A stretch of 64,000 bases of DNA from Vallitaleaceae bacterium 9-2 (lineage in GTDB: Bacteria; Bacillota; Clostridia; Lachnospirales; Vallitaleaceae), in NCBI GenBank assembly GCA_038396585.1, contig CP121691.1:3534001-3598000 (forward strand), read 5' to 3'. Below the pieces are notes generated by a model, which made no database searches, was not told where the DNA came from, and saw nothing but the letters and a program-made list of their open reading frames with translations. A program made the position numbers and the translations under genes. Each line of letters opens with the position of its first letter. Position 1 is the stretch's first letter. Of the stretch, positions 52,569-61,504 are shown in pieces.

Positions 52569-53405
52569 CTATCCCTTTACGCTTCCTGATGTTAACCCAT
52601 CAATCATATATCGTTGACATATTAAGAAAATAATCAACATAGGAATCATTGCAACCGATGCCCCTGCCATGATCAAATGATCCATAGCCACGCCGGCTTC
52701 ATCAATAAAATTTGTCAGTCCTACTGTTAATGTGTAATATTGACTATCTGTAAGAAAAATCAAAGGTGATTCATAATCATTCCAACGCCAGACAAAATTC
52801 AAGATTACAACGGTTGCCATGGCTGGTTTTGCTAATGGAAATACTAATTTCCAAAAAATCATAGCTTCACTAGCACCATCAATTCGGCCCGCTTCAATAA
52901 TAGAAGTTGGGATATCCACATAAAACTGTCGCATTAGGAAGGTGCTTAATGGAGAGAATAGTTTTGGTAATATGAGGGCAAATAAAGTATTAAAAATACC
53001 AAGATATTTAAATAGAATAAATTGTGGAACCATGAGCACTTGAAAAGGAACCATCATTGTCACTAGATATAAGAGAAAAAGTTTATCTCTATACTTAAAC
53101 TCCATTTTAGCAAAAGCATATCCGGCCATTGATGCTGTAATCATCGTTCCTAAAACAGATACGACGGTTGTAATTAATGTATTTTTGAAATATAGCAAAA
53201 AGGACGGTGTCTGCTCGAATAAAACCACCTTAAAGTTGTCAAAAGACATATTACTTGTGAATAATTTAGGTGGAAATTGATGTATTTCATTAAGCGGTTT
53301 AAAGGAAGATACAATCATCCAAATAAACGGATATACAATTAAGATACATATTGTTCCAATTACAAGTGTGTATAAAGATTTCCGAACGGTTGTTTTTATA
53401 GTCAT
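52569..53405 (-). CDS. Carbohydrate ABC transporter permease (MalG type)
   Basis: 278 residues, six membrane helices. The EAA loop is IPTSIIEAGRIDGASEAMIFWKLVFPLAKPAMATV; the protein ends QRYMIDGLTSGSVKG. GGAGGAAAAA precedes the ATG. It pairs with the MalF-type permease 13 bp upstream and the lipoprotein at 54361. No ATPase is encoded in the cluster. Confidence 0.92.
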   Translation of the reverse strand: MTIKTTVRKSLYTLVIGTICILIVYPFIWMIVSSFKPLNEIHQFPPKLFTSNMSFDNFKVVLFEQTPSFLLYFKNTLITTVVSVLGTMITASMAGYAFAKMEFKYRDKLFLLYLVTMMVPFQVLMVPQFILFKYLGIFNTLFALILPKLFSPLSTFLMRQFYVDIPTSIIEAGRIDGASEAMIFWKLVFPLAKPAMATVVILNFVWRWNDYESPLIFLTDSQYYTLTVGLTNFIDEAGVAMDHLIMAGASVAMIPMLIIFLICQRYMIDGLTSGSVKG

Positions 53406-53418
53406 TTTTTCCTCCAGT

Positions 53419-54303
53419 CTACTGTCTAGCTTCGAATCTCTTTTGAATTCGCCATTGAAACAAGGTTACTATAAAGATTACCATTAATAATACCCATGCC
53501 ATTGCAGATGCATACCCCATTTTATTATATCTAAACCCAGATAAATAAATATAATGTGCAATAACCGTTGTGGAGCGCCCTGGCCCTCCTCCCGTCATGA
53601 TATTTACTGTACCAAATACCTGAAATGAATATATTATATTGGTAATGAGCAAGAAAAAAGTCGTACTTGACAACATGGGTAATGTGACATGGAAAAATTG
53701 TTGAAATCCATTTGCACCATCAATTTCTGATGCTTCATATAAATTCGAATCGATACTTTGCAATCCTGCCATATATACAACTGTATTATAACCAAGTCCC
53801 ATCCATATTCCTACAATCATAATCGCCGGAAGCGACCACGAAATACTCCCTAACCATCCGGGCGTATTTTCGACTCCAATACTCTGAAGGAATTGATTTA
53901 TTATTCCTTGAGACGGATTAAACATCATACTCCATATAGCAGAAACTGCAACTATACTTGAAATGTATGGAATGAAAATGATAATTCTAAAGAAATTTTT
54001 TAAATACACTTTATTATTGAGAAAAATTGATAACACTACAGAAAGTCCCATCATTATCGGAATTGTAATCAGTGTATATTTCAAATTATTTTTAACCGCA
54101 TCAATAAACCAAGGATCTGTAAACATATTGATTGCATTTTCAAATCCATTGAATTTCATACCGGCAAAACCTTTAAATACATTATAATCTGTAAAAGATA
54201 TAATTAAGGAAAATATGACCGGAAGTAAGATAAAGATAACAAATCCTATATAGTTTGGCGCGATAAACATAAGTGCAGTCCAATTAACTTTTCTTTTTTT
54301 CAT
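53419..54303 (-). CDS. Carbohydrate ABC transporter permease (MalF type)
   Basis: 294 residues, six membrane helices. FSLIISFTDYNVFKGF and the EAA loop NLYEASEIDGANGFQQFFHVTLPMLSST are typical of UgpA/MalF permeases; VNIMTGGGPGRSTTVIAHYIY is the usual late motif. AAGGATG precedes the ATG. It follows the binding-protein gene after a hairpin. Confidence 0.92.
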   Translation of the reverse strand: MKKRKVNWTALMFIAPNYIGFVIFILLPVIFSLIISFTDYNVFKGFAGMKFNGFENAINMFTDPWFIDAVKNNLKYTLITIPIMMGLSVVLSIFLNNKVYLKNFFRIIIFIPYISSIVAVSAIWSMMFNPSQGIINQFLQSIGVENTPGWLGSISWSLPAIMIVGIWMGLGYNTVVYMAGLQSIDSNLYEASEIDGANGFQQFFHVTLPMLSSTTFFLLITNIIYSFQVFGTVNIMTGGGPGRSTTVIAHYIYLSGFRYNKMGYASAMAWVLLMVIFIVTLFQWRIQKRFEARQ

Positions 54304-54324
54304 AAATACACATCCTTAATATTT

Positions 54325-54350
54325 CGAAAGACCGAATCATCGGTCTTTCG
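54325..54350 (-). terminator. Intercistronic hairpin between binding-protein and permease genes
   Basis: CGAAAGACCGA and TCGGTCTTTCG form an 11-bp perfect stem with an ATCA loop. No U-run follows on the minus strand, so it is more likely a stabilising or leaky-termination hairpin, as at 33438-33468. Confidence 0.65.
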
Positions 54351-54360
54351 ATTGTTTTTA

Positions 54361-55758
54361 TTATTCTGCAACCTCTTTGATTGCCGCGTCAGATCTTTCC
54401 TTTAGTATACTAAGATACTCGTCTTGACTACTATATACATCTAAGAAGTACATTTCTGACTCTTCTTTATAAATCTGCATAATCTGTGGGTAAGCTGTTG
54501 TAATTGTATCCACAATAAATTCTAAATCTTCATTTAGCATTACCTCTCTATATGCATCTATGTCAAATAACTCCGAAGCATTTTCTCCAAGTATACCTTT
54601 AAGAACCTCTCCTGGATCTGCCTTGTTCCAAACAGGAAGTTTACCTCCAGCATACATATATTGTGACCCTTCAGTAATCCAATATTTCATAAACTCCCAA
54701 GCTTCATTTTTATACTGGGAATTACTACTAATGCTTAAATGATTATTTAACTGTCCCTGATAATTATTTTCCACGCCTTCTGCAGTTGTCGGATATGGTG
54801 CAAAAGTCGTTACAAAGTCATGAGGAAAATTTTCTGAATCTTGAACATATCTTAACATCCATGCACTAAATGGCATCATCGCTACTTCACCATTTAAAAA
54901 AGCAGGATGTGCATAGGATTGAAATTTTCTAGAAAACAATTCATCAAATGACATGGCATATCCATTATCCATTAATTCTTTTACTCTTGCATTAGCTTTA
55001 AATTCTTCGGCATCAAAATTGCTTTCTTGTCCGTTTTCTTTATACAAATAATCTCCACCTAAAACCGTTCTTGCAAAATCAAGTGGCAATCCTGAATAAT
55101 AGGCATGTGTTCCATATATTTTTTGACCATCTTTTTCTCCTGAGAGCGCTTCTGCAATATCAAAGAAATCATCAACTGTCCAGTTTTCCGGTATTTCTAT
55201 ATTCTTTTCTGTTAACATAGATTGATTAATCATAATTCCAATGGGTTCTGTCGCTGTCGGTAGTCCATATAATTGATCCTCAATTAATACTTGTCCATTA
55301 CCTGCACCAATAACCTCTTCTTCAATAAATGCTGTAGCCCCATATGTTTCCAAAGGTTCAACTAAACCTCCGTCAACTCTTTTTTTCATCAAGTCTACAC
55401 TATAAGTAAAAAATAAATCAATTTGTTCCCCTGATAAAATGGCAGTATCTAGCTTGGTATTTCCTGTATCATCATTAACAAACCTTACATATTCGACCTG
55501 TACATTGGGATGCTCTTGATTCCATGCATCTACAAGATTTTGCGGTCCCGATTCTGCCGGTACTCCCCCCCAAACAATTAGGTTGATGGCTCCATCGTCT
55601 TCTTGCTCTGATGCAGTGCTTTCTTCTGTCACCGTTTCTGAGCCATTTTGCTCTGCAGTACTCGCATTACCTTGGTTATTATTTTGTTCAGAATTCCCAC
55701 ATCCTGCCAGGCCAATAATCAATATACCGACTAGTAGCATTGTTAAAACCTGTTTCAT
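54361..55758 (-). CDS. Extracellular sugar-binding lipoprotein (family 1)
   Basis: 465 residues. Signal and lipobox LIIGLAGC (Cys about 20), a Gln/Asn/Glu-rich linker to about 53, then the MalE/UgpB-type domain (NLIVWGGVPAESGPQNLVDAWNQEHPNVQVEYVRF, LPTATEPIGIMINQSMLTEK, VAMMPFSAWM). AGGAGGTACACTT precedes the ATG. It is the first gene of the importer, directly downstream of the YesMN two-component genes that probably control it. The ligand is unknown. Confidence 0.92.
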   Translation of the reverse strand: MKQVLTMLLVGILIIGLAGCGNSEQNNNQGNASTAEQNGSETVTEESTASEQEDDGAINLIVWGGVPAESGPQNLVDAWNQEHPNVQVEYVRFVNDDTGNTKLDTAILSGEQIDLFFTYSVDLMKKRVDGGLVEPLETYGATAFIEEEVIGAGNGQVLIEDQLYGLPTATEPIGIMINQSMLTEKNIEIPENWTVDDFFDIAEALSGEKDGQKIYGTHAYYSGLPLDFARTVLGGDYLYKENGQESNFDAEEFKANARVKELMDNGYAMSFDELFSRKFQSYAHPAFLNGEVAMMPFSAWMLRYVQDSENFPHDFVTTFAPYPTTAEGVENNYQGQLNNHLSISSNSQYKNEAWEFMKYWITEGSQYMYAGGKLPVWNKADPGEVLKGILGENASELFDIDAYREVMLNEDLEFIVDTITTAYPQIMQIYKEESEMYFLDVYSSQDEYLSILKERSDAAIKEVAE

Positions 55759-55840
55759 AAGTGTACCTCCTTTTATTTTGTATATTAACTATATCAATAT
55801 TACAAAATGATTGTAATTCATTATTCTGAGGAAAACATTC

Positions 55841-55870
55841 ACTATATTTCTTTGAATTTTGTAATGTCAA
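55841..55870 (-). promoter_or_regulatory. Sigma-A-like promoter of the second sugar importer
   Basis: On the minus strand TTGACA (55865-55870) and TATAGT (55841-55846) are 18 bases apart, just after the response-regulator stop and about 83 bases before the lipoprotein start. An imperfect dyad TTACAAAATGATTGTAA (55800-55816) lies between promoter and gene and could bind a regulator. Confidence 0.6.
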
Positions 55871-55876
55871 AATAGT

Positions 55877-56935
55877 TCAAATAAATGTCGATTTTTGATA
55901 TTTTTTGGGAGATACACCTTCATATTGCTTAAACATTCTAGAATAATAACTTTCACTACTATAACCTACAAGTTCAGCTATTTCATTTAAACACAATTGG
56001 TCTTTCAATAATTCTTTCGAATAATTTATGCGCACAAAATTTAAATACTCAATGATTGTCTTACCCATTTGCTTCTTAAATACCCTAGATAAATAAGACT
56101 CATTCAGACCCACCATAAAAGCGATATCTTTTAATCGCACTTGCTTCATATAATTTTCATGTATATAATGTATCGTTTTATTGACTTCCTCTGAGAACTG
56201 TACGTTTTCATTCTTTGCAAGATACTCAAAAAATACATCGATAAAATAAAGCATTTTCTTTTGAAAAGCATCCAAGTCCTTAACGGAGTTTAGATAATCG
56301 AGTCCATTATCGTCTCCAATGATAATATCTTCGATTGAGTGCTTATTTTTTTCTAACTCAAAATTAAAAATACTGATTAATTCATATTTCCCTGCAAAAT
56401 CATCATATTCAATGCCTTTTGACACTAAATCATCTATAATTCCCTTCATTATTTTTTTACAACCTATGGCATCGCGAATCTCAAGCATTTTTTTTATTTG
56501 ATTCATAATCTTATAGGAAATTATGTCCGCTTTAAGTAGTTTCTTTGCTTCATTTTCTTTATGAATATAACTTTTTGCCATACAAACTATTTTTTCTAGT
56601 TCATCTGTACTCATTGATAATTTGGGGATAAAATCAAGCGCTCGATTAAACTTCATCGCTTCACGTACAACTTCACTGTCATTCAAGCAGCTTAAAACAA
56701 TGATTACGGTGGCCGGATATATTGCTTTAATTCGGTCAATTAACTCTAAACCATCCATTTTGGGCATTTTTATATCTGTAAAAACTAGATCCGGTTTTTC
56801 AACTTTAATTATCTCAAGTGCTGTCAGTCCATTATTGGCCTCGAGCACTGTATTAAAGCCCAACTTTTGCCATTCAATGCCCATGACTAGTCCTTTTCTT
56901 ACTAAAACTTCATCATCAACAATCAGTACCTTCAT
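55877..56935 (-). CDS. YesN-type AraC response regulator
   Basis: 352 residues. The receiver domain is at about 1-120 (VLIVDDEVLVRKGL, phospho-acceptor Asp near 54 in LVFTDIKMPKMDG) and a linker follows. Two AraC helix-turn-helix motifs end the protein (VRLKDIAFMVGLNESYLSRVFKKQMG, LNEIAELVGYSSESYYSRMFKQYEGVSPKKYQ). Its ATG overlaps the kinase stop (ATGA). It is the partner of the YesM kinase and probably activates the importer promoter just downstream. Confidence 0.93.
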   Translation of the reverse strand: MKVLIVDDEVLVRKGLVMGIEWQKLGFNTVLEANNGLTALEIIKVEKPDLVFTDIKMPKMDGLELIDRIKAIYPATVIIVLSCLNDSEVVREAMKFNRALDFIPKLSMSTDELEKIVCMAKSYIHKENEAKKLLKADIISYKIMNQIKKMLEIRDAIGCKKIMKGIIDDLVSKGIEYDDFAGKYELISIFNFELEKNKHSIEDIIIGDDNGLDYLNSVKDLDAFQKKMLYFIDVFFEYLAKNENVQFSEEVNKTIHYIHENYMKQVRLKDIAFMVGLNESYLSRVFKKQMGKTIIEYLNFVRINYSKELLKDQLCLNEIAELVGYSSESYYSRMFKQYEGVSPKKYQKSTFI

Positions 56936-58668
56936 TCTTGCTCCTTATTTTTAATCAGTAATATTGTTTTGGTTCCTGTGCCTAATTCTGTTTCAATACC
57001 AAGTCCACACGGCGGTTCATAATATAGCTCGATGCGTTCTTTAACATTTCGAATGCCAATACTTGAAAATCTTTCTGTGCTTTTTTTATTCTCAAAAATA
57101 CGTTTTTCTTCTTCCGGCGTCATACCTTTTCCATTATCTTCAATCCATATTTCAATATAATCAATCTTATGAATTGAACGAATGATAATAACACCATCTT
57201 GTTGTTCTTCGTCAAATCCATGGATTATAGAATTTTCAACAATGGGTTGTAATAATAGTACCGGAACTTTTGCTTTTAATGTTTTTGCATCTAATTCATA
57301 GCAAACCTTAATACGTTTACCATATCGCATTTTTTGAATATCTATATAGCTTTTTAATAGATCCACTTCTTTTTCTAATGTAATAAAATCATCGAACTTC
57401 CCTAGTGTATTTTCTAATAAATAACCTAGTTGCTTGATCATCTTTTCCGAGTTTTTTGCATTTTCTATAACACAAAACCATTTTATACCATTTAATGTAT
57501 TCAGTAAAAAGTGCGGATTAATCTGAGCTTGTAAAGATTTAAGTTTGGCTTCTTCTTTCTGCTTTGTCTCAAGTTCCACCCGCATCATTGATTCTTTTAA
57601 TGCACGAACCATATAGTTCATATTATCTTTTAACATGATTATTTCTTTGCTTCCAACAGCTTCAATATTGACATCAAGATTCCCATGACTAATCTCATTT
57701 ACCGAAAGCACTAATTGTCTTACACCTTTAGATTCTTTAAAGGATGTATATATAATTATACTTAAGAGAAATATTATTCCGATTATATTAACTATTAATA
57801 AGCCATTTCGATAATTCTTCACTTCTGCAATGATAATTTCATAAGGTACAAGTTGTATCAATGTCCAATTTGTCTTTTGAATTTTCTTTGTTCCGACATA
57901 CATTTTCCCATGGGTTGTATCAATCACCCCTTTTTTTGTTGCAATTTTTAGAATCTCTTCTTTTGAATATACATAATCATTATTTGACTTTAGTATCGTG
58001 TCACCTGTTTCATTAATAATACATCTTTGAGTTCCATTTAATTCACTATCTCTTTGCAAAATATCACTTAAGCTTGAACTGGGAAATAAGTGTATCAGAA
58101 GCACACCTGCTTGTTGATAATAATTTTTGGTTAACAACCTTACTAATGTAATTCCTCCCTCATAATCCATGATATTATTTGATGGGGCCTTCCAAATAAA
58201 AAAGCCATTATTATTTAGACTCTCTATGTACCAATCACTTTTTACGATTTTCTCGATATCCGGATACATCTCAAAGCTGGTGGTATATATTTCATTATCA
58301 AATGTCACAATCGTCGACTCAACCATGTATGGATATAGGTTACTCGCTTCCATATAATGTAAACGTTCTAGCACAATTTTTTCTCTATAAATTTTATCAA
58401 TGATTGAATTCGGTGGCGATAACAAAACTTCTTGTATGACATCATCTAATGCAACTACATTAGATGCACTGATGATATCATCAATGACATGGTTAATACT
58501 TTGGTCAATATTCTCTAACAACTGGTCAGTAACAATCTGTGTATTGTTTAATAAAACATCTCTTGTATATACATATCCAATAATCGGTGCAATAATCATT
58601 GGTATGATTGTTCCTAGAAGCATGCCACGAATTAATTTTGAATGCAAAGAATAATTTTTACTTTTCAT
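56932..58668 (-). CDS. YesM-type sensor histidine kinase
   Basis: About 578 residues from MKSKNYSLHSKLIRGMLLG (start at 58668, overlapping the upstream gene by 11 bp). TM1 (about 15-38), an extracellular dCache-like sensor, TM2 (about 280-300), HAMP, then His_kinase (LQAQINPHFLLNTLNGIKWF with the phospho-His) and HATPase (IVENSIIHGF, IEDNGKGMTPEE, SIGIRNVKERIELYY). It senses an extracellular sugar and phosphorylates the YesN-like partner. Confidence 0.92.
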   Translation of the reverse strand: MKSKNYSLHSKLIRGMLLGTIIPMIIAPIIGYVYTRDVLLNNTQIVTDQLLENIDQSINHVIDDIISASNVVALDDVIQEVLLSPPNSIIDKIYREKIVLERLHYMEASNLYPYMVESTIVTFDNEIYTTSFEMYPDIEKIVKSDWYIESLNNNGFFIWKAPSNNIMDYEGGITLVRLLTKNYYQQAGVLLIHLFPSSSLSDILQRDSELNGTQRCIINETGDTILKSNNDYVYSKEEILKIATKKGVIDTTHGKMYVGTKKIQKTNWTLIQLVPYEIIIAEVKNYRNGLLIVNIIGIIFLLSIIIYTSFKESKGVRQLVLSVNEISHGNLDVNIEAVGSKEIIMLKDNMNYMVRALKESMMRVELETKQKEEAKLKSLQAQINPHFLLNTLNGIKWFCVIENAKNSEKMIKQLGYLLENTLGKFDDFITLEKEVDLLKSYIDIQKMRYGKRIKVCYELDAKTLKAKVPVLLLQPIVENSIIHGFDEEQQDGVIIIRSIHKIDYIEIWIEDNGKGMTPEEEKRIFENKKSTERFSSIGIRNVKERIELYYEPPCGLGIETELGTGTKTILLIKNKEQE

Positions 58669-59569
58669 CTTGTACCTGCTTTCTGTATGTTGTCGGAGGT
58701 ATGCCTTCAATATTTGTAAATACTTTACAAAAATAATTGCTGTCTTTATAGCCGACTGACAATGCTATATCTAAAATGGATTGATTACTTTCTTGGAGTA
58801 TTTGCTTGCTTACATGAATTCGCATTTCATTGATATAAGCTCGAATTGTTTTCTTTTTATTTTTTTTAAATGTGTGGCTTAATAGGGACTTACTGCAATG
58901 ACAAAACTCAGCAATATCTTGGAGATTAATATGGTTCATGAAATTATTTTCAATGTATGCTATAGCATGATTTAGAATATATATATTGTACTTATTCTTA
59001 TATGTTCCTGTTTGAATCAATTGCTTTTCTTCTTCATAAAATAGACCGGATACCAAGTAGGACATAGTCTCCACTTTTTTCTCTAGTTCTTCTAAATCGA
59101 AATCATTTATACTCTTACGCAACCAGCATTCTTTTATCAATCGATGTTGTGTCCTCGCCTCGAGTCCTAGCTTATTCACTCGCCGAGTCACTTCTTCGCT
59201 ATAAAAGGATCCAACATTGATCGAGCCAATTAATATTTTTTCATTGAATATATTACCTTCTGAACTTGAAAAATAAATAGGATAGACAAATTCGGTAACT
59301 CCAGCATAGCAAGTTCCAAAAAATGGTTTTTTCTTAACCTGCAAATATTTATAAATTTTATCCTTTTGGTCATAACATCTTTTCCAACATCCATCTAATT
59401 GTTTAATAATCATGCATTGAGTACTTTTATGTATATAATAATCATTAAAATACTCTAAAGTCATTTTGTTGAATTCTAAAAAACCTAAGTAATCTTTAAT
59501 AATAACTTTAAGTTCATATTCCTTCTCAAACGCTTCAATATAATTTATTAATCCTTGGTATTTTCTCAT
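58658..59569 (-). CDS. AraC-family regulator with PocR sensory domain
   Basis: 303 residues. The N-terminal PocR-like ligand domain (about 5-185) has its Cys motifs (QCMIIKQLDGCWKRCYDQKDK, FFGTCYAGVTEFVYPI), and the C-terminal AraC helix-turn-helix pair is INLQDIAEFCHCSKSLLSHTFKKNKKK and ILDIALSVGYKDSNYFCKVFTNIEGIPPTTYR. ACAGGAGGCGG precedes the ATG. It is the first gene of a unit with YesM and YesN and is divergent from the FAD oxidoreductase at 59702. The PocR domain suggests a small organic ligand. Confidence 0.9.
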   Translation of the reverse strand: MRKYQGLINYIEAFEKEYELKVIIKDYLGFLEFNKMTLEYFNDYYIHKSTQCMIIKQLDGCWKRCYDQKDKIYKYLQVKKKPFFGTCYAGVTEFVYPIYFSSSEGNIFNEKILIGSINVGSFYSEEVTRRVNKLGLEARTQHRLIKECWLRKSINDFDLEELEKKVETMSYLVSGLFYEEEKQLIQTGTYKNKYNIYILNHAIAYIENNFMNHINLQDIAEFCHCSKSLLSHTFKKNKKKTIRAYINEMRIHVSKQILQESNQSILDIALSVGYKDSNYFCKVFTNIEGIPPTTYRKQVQDEK

Positions 59570-59701
59570 TGAACCGCCTCCTGTAGGTTCATTATACTAT
59601 AGTCTAATTTTAATTTCGTGCATTTTTTTTAAGATTTCCGACTCTTTTTTGAAGGATTTTTACTTTGTCTTTTTATAAACTATACAAAAAGGAGGTATTC
59701 T

Positions 59702-61459
59702 ATGAAAAATAAACTGATACAAAAAACTTATGATTTTGTGGTTATTGGCGGCGGTCTTTCAGGGGTCTGCGCTGCTATATCCGCTAGTAGAGGTGGTGTT
59801 AAAACAGCCTTAATTCAAAATCGGCCTGTTCTTGGCGGCAATGCGAGTTCAGAAATACGTATGCATATATGTGGTGCCGATAATCATGGTCGTAGAAAAA
59901 ATGCTAGAGAAACGGGTATATTAGACGAGATTCTATTAGAGAATAAATATCGTAATCCACAAAATAGCTATTCGATTTTTGATACTATTTTATGGGAAAA
60001 GACCCATTTTCAAGATAATCTTGATCTGTATCTAAACACACATATATCTGAAGTTCACAAATCATCAGATAGAATCCAATCCGTATCCGGTCATCAACTG
60101 ACAACAGAAAAACAATATAATTTTAGTGCTACTTATTTTCTTGATGCAACTGGTGACGGAACAATTGCTGCACTATCTGGGGCCGCCTATATGTTAGGAC
60201 GTGAAGCAAAATCAACCTTTAATGAACAATATGCCCCTGAAAATGAAGATACCCATTGCATGGGCAATACCTTGCTATTTACAACAAAAAAAATGGATTT
60301 ACCTACGCCTTTTCATAAACCGTATTGGGCCAATACTTATATAGAAGCTGATTTGAAAAATCGTCCTCATGGCGCCCACGGGTATAACTATTGGTGGATA
60401 GAAATAGGTGGCGATGAGCTTAAAACAATTGATGATACTGAACTTATTCGAGACGAACTATTAAAGGCCCTATATGGTGTATGGGACCACATTAAAAATA
60501 AAGACCATCAAGCGGATCATTACGCTTTAGATTGGGTGGGATTTTTGCCTGGAAAAAGGGAATCTAGACGAGTTATTGGGGATTATATTTTAACCGAAAA
60601 AGACCTTTTAGCCGCAAGGTCTTTTGATGATGCCGTTGCATATGGTGGTTGGCCTATGGACATGCATGTTGTCGGTGGTCTAAATACTCGCCTAGACCCA
60701 ACAACTTTTATCGATTTACCTGATATGTACACAATCCCTTATCGTTCTTTATACTCAAAAGATATTCATAATTTATTAATTGGCGGACGTATTATTAGTG
60801 CTTCACATATGGCTTTTGGTTCCACGCGAGTGATGGGTACATGTGCAATCGTTGGTCAGGCGATCGGAACTTCGGTAAGGTTATTAAAAGAAAAAAATAT
60901 AATGCCAAATGCCTTAGGTCCATATATTCAGGAATTGCAACAGATACTTCTTAAAGATGATGTTTTTATACCAAATGTTGTAAATGAGGATCCCTTGGAT
61001 TTAGCAAAAAAAGCAATCCTTAAGAGTTCCTCCCATACTCCTTCACACCAGCCGGAAAATATTATTAATGGGGTAAGTCGATCAACAAATACACATAATA
61101 ATTTATGGTCCGCAAGTATAGAAAAGCCGCAATGGATTGAAGCCTCTTGGCCAGAGCCCATAGATATAAATGAAATTCATTTAAAATTTGATTCAAATTT
61201 GAGTCAAGAAATAATGTTGACACTTTTTCAAAGTGAGTGTGATGTGCCCAATACGATTCCTGAAGAATTAGTTAAATCTTTTAGCATCGAGTGTTTTAAT
61301 AACAATCAATTAGTATATAAAAAAGAAGTTTCGGATAATTACCAACGATTTGTCGTCATCCCATTATCGTCCACGCTCTCTTGTGATTCCATAAAAATAT
61401 CTTTTAACGAAACACATGGTTCACAAGATTTCCGTTTATTTGAGTTAAGGATATATTAA
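59702..61459 (+). CDS. FAD-dependent oxidoreductase with C-terminal discoidin-like domain
   Basis: 585 residues. FAD_oxidored family (PF12831 type): the FAD site is DFVVIGGGLSGVCAAISASRGG, then VLGGNASSEIRMH, LDATGDGTIAALSGA and the late motifs LIGGRIISASHMAFGSTRVMGTCAIVGQAIG. After about residue 430 comes a beta-sandwich resembling F5/8 type C (discoidin) modules (NLWSASIEKPQWIEASWP, QDFRLFELRIY). There is no signal peptide, so it is cytoplasmic. AAAGGAGGTATTCT precedes the ATG. The substrate is unknown; such enzymes often sit in polysaccharide loci and may oxidise a sugar or glycoside. Confidence 0.85.
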   Translation: MKNKLIQKTYDFVVIGGGLSGVCAAISASRGGVKTALIQNRPVLGGNASSEIRMHICGADNHGRRKNARETGILDEILLENKYRNPQNSYSIFDTILWEKTHFQDNLDLYLNTHISEVHKSSDRIQSVSGHQLTTEKQYNFSATYFLDATGDGTIAALSGAAYMLGREAKSTFNEQYAPENEDTHCMGNTLLFTTKKMDLPTPFHKPYWANTYIEADLKNRPHGAHGYNYWWIEIGGDELKTIDDTELIRDELLKALYGVWDHIKNKDHQADHYALDWVGFLPGKRESRRVIGDYILTEKDLLAARSFDDAVAYGGWPMDMHVVGGLNTRLDPTTFIDLPDMYTIPYRSLYSKDIHNLLIGGRIISASHMAFGSTRVMGTCAIVGQAIGTSVRLLKEKNIMPNALGPYIQELQQILLKDDVFIPNVVNEDPLDLAKKAILKSSSHTPSHQPENIINGVSRSTNTHNNLWSASIEKPQWIEASWPEPIDINEIHLKFDSNLSQEIMLTLFQSECDVPNTIPEELVKSFSIECFNNNQLVYKKEVSDNYQRFVVIPLSSTLSCDSIKISFNETHGSQDFRLFELRIY

Positions 61460-61465
61460 ACAACA

Positions 61466-61495
61466 AAGCAGGATATTTTAAAAAATATCCTGCTT
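61466..61495. terminator. Bidirectional terminator between the two FAD-oxidoreductase genes
   Basis: AAGCAGGATATTTT (61466-61479) and AAAATATCCTGCTT (61482-61495) form a perfect 14-bp stem with an AA centre, lying between two convergent genes. Confidence 0.9.
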
Positions 61496-61504
61496 AAAAT
61501 TACT

